Source of the DNA: VRUE01 sp963697915
GTDB lineage: Bacteria > Actinomycetota > Thermoleophilia > Solirubrobacterales > 70-9
DNA: 64,000 nt
Assembly (NCBI GenBank): GCA_963697915.1
Contig: OY969103.1
Span: forward strand, 372,001-436,000
Reading direction: 5' to 3'
The position numbers and the translations under genes were made by a program. The notes beneath the pieces were generated by a model that worked only from the letters and a program-made list of their open reading frames with translations, ran no database searches and was not told the DNA's origin. Position 1 is the first letter of the stretch, and every line of letters starts with the position of its first letter. Shown piece after piece: positions 62,434 to 64,000 of this stretch.

Positions 62434-63258
62434 ATGACGACGGAGACCATAGCCCCGCCCGAGCTGGACACGATGCGCCTCGATATCGACGGCGAGATCG
62501 GCACCCTCACCCTCGACCGCCCCGACGCCTTCAACGCGATGAGCCCGGAGATGATCGGTGAGCTGCTCGTCATCTTCGCCTGGCTCGCCGACGAGGCGCC
62601 GCTGCGCGGGCTCGTCATCACTGGCGCCGGCAAGGCCTTCTGCTCCGGCGGCGACGTCAATGTCTTCAAAAGCGGCGCCGAAGACGACTCGATCAACCTC
62701 CCGGCCCAGGTTCGCCGCGGCGCCGAGGCGCTGCACACGGCGCTGATCGACATGCGGCGCATCCCCTACCCGGTGATCTGCGCGGTCAACGGGCCGACGG
62801 CCGGGGCGGGCTTCTCGCTGGCGCTCGCCTGCGACTTCCGGATCTCGTCCGAGGCCGCCTTCTTCGCCCCCGCATACGGTCGGATCGGCGCCTCGCCCGA
62901 CGGCGGCATGACCTACTTCCTGCCGCGCATCGTCGGCCCCAGCCGGGCGCTCGAAATCTTCCTCGAGGACCCCAACATGAGCCCGCAGGACGCGCTCGCC
63001 GAGGGCATCGTCTCGGCGGTCGTCGCCCCCGACGAGCTGCTGGACGCCGCGCGGGCCAAAGCCGAGGAGCTGGCGGCGAAGTCGCCGCACTACGTGAAGA
63101 TGGTCAAGGCGCTCTGCCACCAGAGCATCGAGAACAGCTTCACCGAGCACCTGCAGCTGGAGCGGCACGGGATCGCCGACAGCATGGCGACCGAGGACCT
63201 GCACGCCGCGGTGAAGGCCTTCTTCAGCGGCGAAAAGGTCACCTTCAAGGGCCGCTGA
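62434..63258 (+). CDS. Enoyl-CoA hydratase/isomerase family protein
   Basis: 274 residues of crotonase fold: LTLDRPDAFNAMS, ITGAGKAFCSGGDV and CAVNGPTAGAGFSLALACDFRISS. The usual acid/base pair is only partly kept (GRIGASPDGGMTYFLPR has Asp in the second position, as in PaaG-like isomerases). GAGAGCGAG upstream of the ATG. Stands alone. Confidence 0.88.
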   Translation: MTTETIAPPELDTMRLDIDGEIGTLTLDRPDAFNAMSPEMIGELLVIFAWLADEAPLRGLVITGAGKAFCSGGDVNVFKSGAEDDSINLPAQVRRGAEALHTALIDMRRIPYPVICAVNGPTAGAGFSLALACDFRISSEAAFFAPAYGRIGASPDGGMTYFLPRIVGPSRALEIFLEDPNMSPQDALAEGIVSAVVAPDELLDAARAKAEELAAKSPHYVKMVKALCHQSIENSFTEHLQLERHGIADSMATEDLHAAVKAFFSGEKVTFKGR

Positions 63259-63333
63259 GAGCCATCGGCAGCCGTCCCTCTCTACGTCTAGAGTCTCCTT
63301 GAGCGTTCTGCCCAGCCAGGAAAGGACCAACCG

Positions 63334-63780
63334 ATGAAGAAGCTCGCCTCCCTGCTCGTCCTCGCCCTCGTCGCCGCCGCGTTCGTCGCCTGCGGCGACG
63401 ATGACGACGGAACCACGACGACCACCGACACCTCCGGCGGCGCCGCGGCCGAAGGTGGCAAAGAAGCCGGTGCCGGAGGTGGGGGCGGCGGTGGCGAAGC
63501 CCTCGCCTTCGAAGCCGACCCCGAAGGCGGCCTCGCCTACACGGTGACCGAAGAAACGTCCGCCCCGGGCAAAGTCGAGATCGACTTCAACAACCCCCAA
63601 CCGGTGGCGCATGACATCGCCTTCGAAGACTCGGGCGGCAAACAGGTCGGCGCGACCGAGGTGATCACCGAAGGGAAAGACTCGACCCAGGTGGAGTTCA
63701 AATCGGGCGAATACACCTTCTACTGCACCGTCCCCGGCCACCGCGAAGGTGGCATGGAAGGAACGTTAACCGTCGAATAG
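63334..63780 (+). CDS. Cupredoxin lipoprotein (plastocyanin-like)
   Basis: 148 residues: lipobox FVAC (Cys20), a long Thr/Gly/Ala tether (GGGGGGG), then a type I copper domain with ligands His (PVAHDIAF), Cys (YCTVPGHR), His of the same segment and Met (GGMEG). A membrane-anchored electron carrier. AGGAAAGGA precedes the ATG. Glu and Lys codons are mainly GAA and AAA. Confidence 0.88.
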   Translation: MKKLASLLVLALVAAAFVACGDDDDGTTTTTDTSGGAAAEGGKEAGAGGGGGGGEALAFEADPEGGLAYTVTEETSAPGKVEIDFNNPQPVAHDIAFEDSGGKQVGATEVITEGKDSTQVEFKSGEYTFYCTVPGHREGGMEGTLTVE

Positions 63781-64000
63781 GCGACAGCCCTCGCGCGCCC
63801 CGGTCGGATCGATCGCGTCCAGAATCGCGTCCGCTATCGCCCGGGGCGTCGGGGGACAGCCGGGAATACGGATGTCGACGGGAAGCAGCGCGTCCAGCGG
63901 GCCGGCGAGCTCGGCGGTGAGGCCAAGGACCCCGCAGCCCAGGGCGCAGTCGCCGAGGGCAGCGACCAGGCGCGGCTCGGGCATGGCCTCGTTAGCCGCC
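63766..64000 (-). CDS. NuoB/hydrogenase small-subunit-like protein, C-terminal fragment
   Basis: Open to the window edge, about 77 residues visible. EAMPEPRLVAALGDCALGCGVLG and LLPVDIRIPGCPPTP are the C-terminal iron-sulfur cysteine motifs of the NuoB/HyfI/MbhJ family (complex I and group 4 hydrogenases). The missing part lies beyond base 64000. Overlaps the cupredoxin 3' end by 15 bases. Confidence 0.82.
   Translation of the reverse strand, partial: AANEAMPEPRLVAALGDCALGCGVLGLTAELAGPLDALLPVDIRIPGCPPTPRAIADAILDAIDPTGAREGCRLFDG

Overview
This is a high-GC actinobacterial chromosome segment, most likely class Thermoleophilia (Solirubrobacterales-like). That is inferred from the very high GC, a type A-like RNase P RNA, a c-di-AMP riboswitch on a cell-wall gene, an actinobacterial LexA box (CGAAC-N4-GTTCG), AlkB with rubredoxin, and large secreted Cys-motif proteins. 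No sequence search was possible, so the taxonomic call is an inference. Many first-in-operon genes have a TANNNT hexamer only 5-10 bases before the start codon, which suggests widespread leaderless transcription; this was used to settle several starts.

Layout. 1-7.9 kb: partial MMPL transporter, glutamine synthetase, a CMD-fold protein lacking the usual cysteines, a secreted protein, an RlpA-like protein under a c-di-AMP riboswitch, rnpB, an SDR, and lexA with its operator. Two copies of an unrecognised structured intergenic element lie between convergent genes here (4337-4435 and 7085-7203). 8.0-16.1 kb: an integrative island in tRNA-Leu(GAG), with excisionase, tyrosine integrase, a three-component ABC/Lamassu-like defence operon (nuclease, middle protein, SMC-like ATPase) followed by a TIR protein, and a VapBC pair. 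The att repeats and likely integrase arm sites are visible at both ends. 16.1-16.9 kb: a second Phd/PIN toxin-antitoxin pair; the toxin seems to start with CTG.

16.9-31.9 kb: a catabolic cluster with nitrilase-type hydrolase, Lrp regulator, ureohydrolase, branched-chain-type ABC importer (LivH, a LivM-LivG fusion, LivF, and a distant binding protein), NodB-type deacetylase, enoyl-CoA hydratase, acyl-CoA ligase, two SDR proteins (one without catalytic residues), crotonyl-CoA carboxylase/reductase-like enzyme, Rieske oxygenase and GntR regulator. A shared 17-bp motif precedes three of its transcription units. The likely job is uptake of an unknown amide- or nitrogen-bearing acid, hydrolysis and oxidation, CoA activation and a beta-oxidation/ethylmalonyl-CoA route.

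31.9-37.4 kb: methyltransferase, Dtd, cupin, hydrolase, GNAT, a decayed VapBC remnant, and an alkB-rubredoxin-tetR alkane operon. 37.4-46.8 kb: secG, cytochrome c maturation genes (ccmF, ccmE, ccmG, ccmH) in two blocks, SDR, glycosyltransferase, a 959-aa secreted protein with four Cys-pair modules, and tRNA-Gly(CCC). 46.8-64 kb: P-loop-like protein, argS, phosphodiesterase, lipoprotein, Ser/Thr kinase, tgt, glycolytic block gap-pgk-tpiA-gpmI, VOC protein, ABC exporter, rapZ, uvrC, enoyl-CoA hydratase, cupredoxin and the end of a NuoB-like gene.
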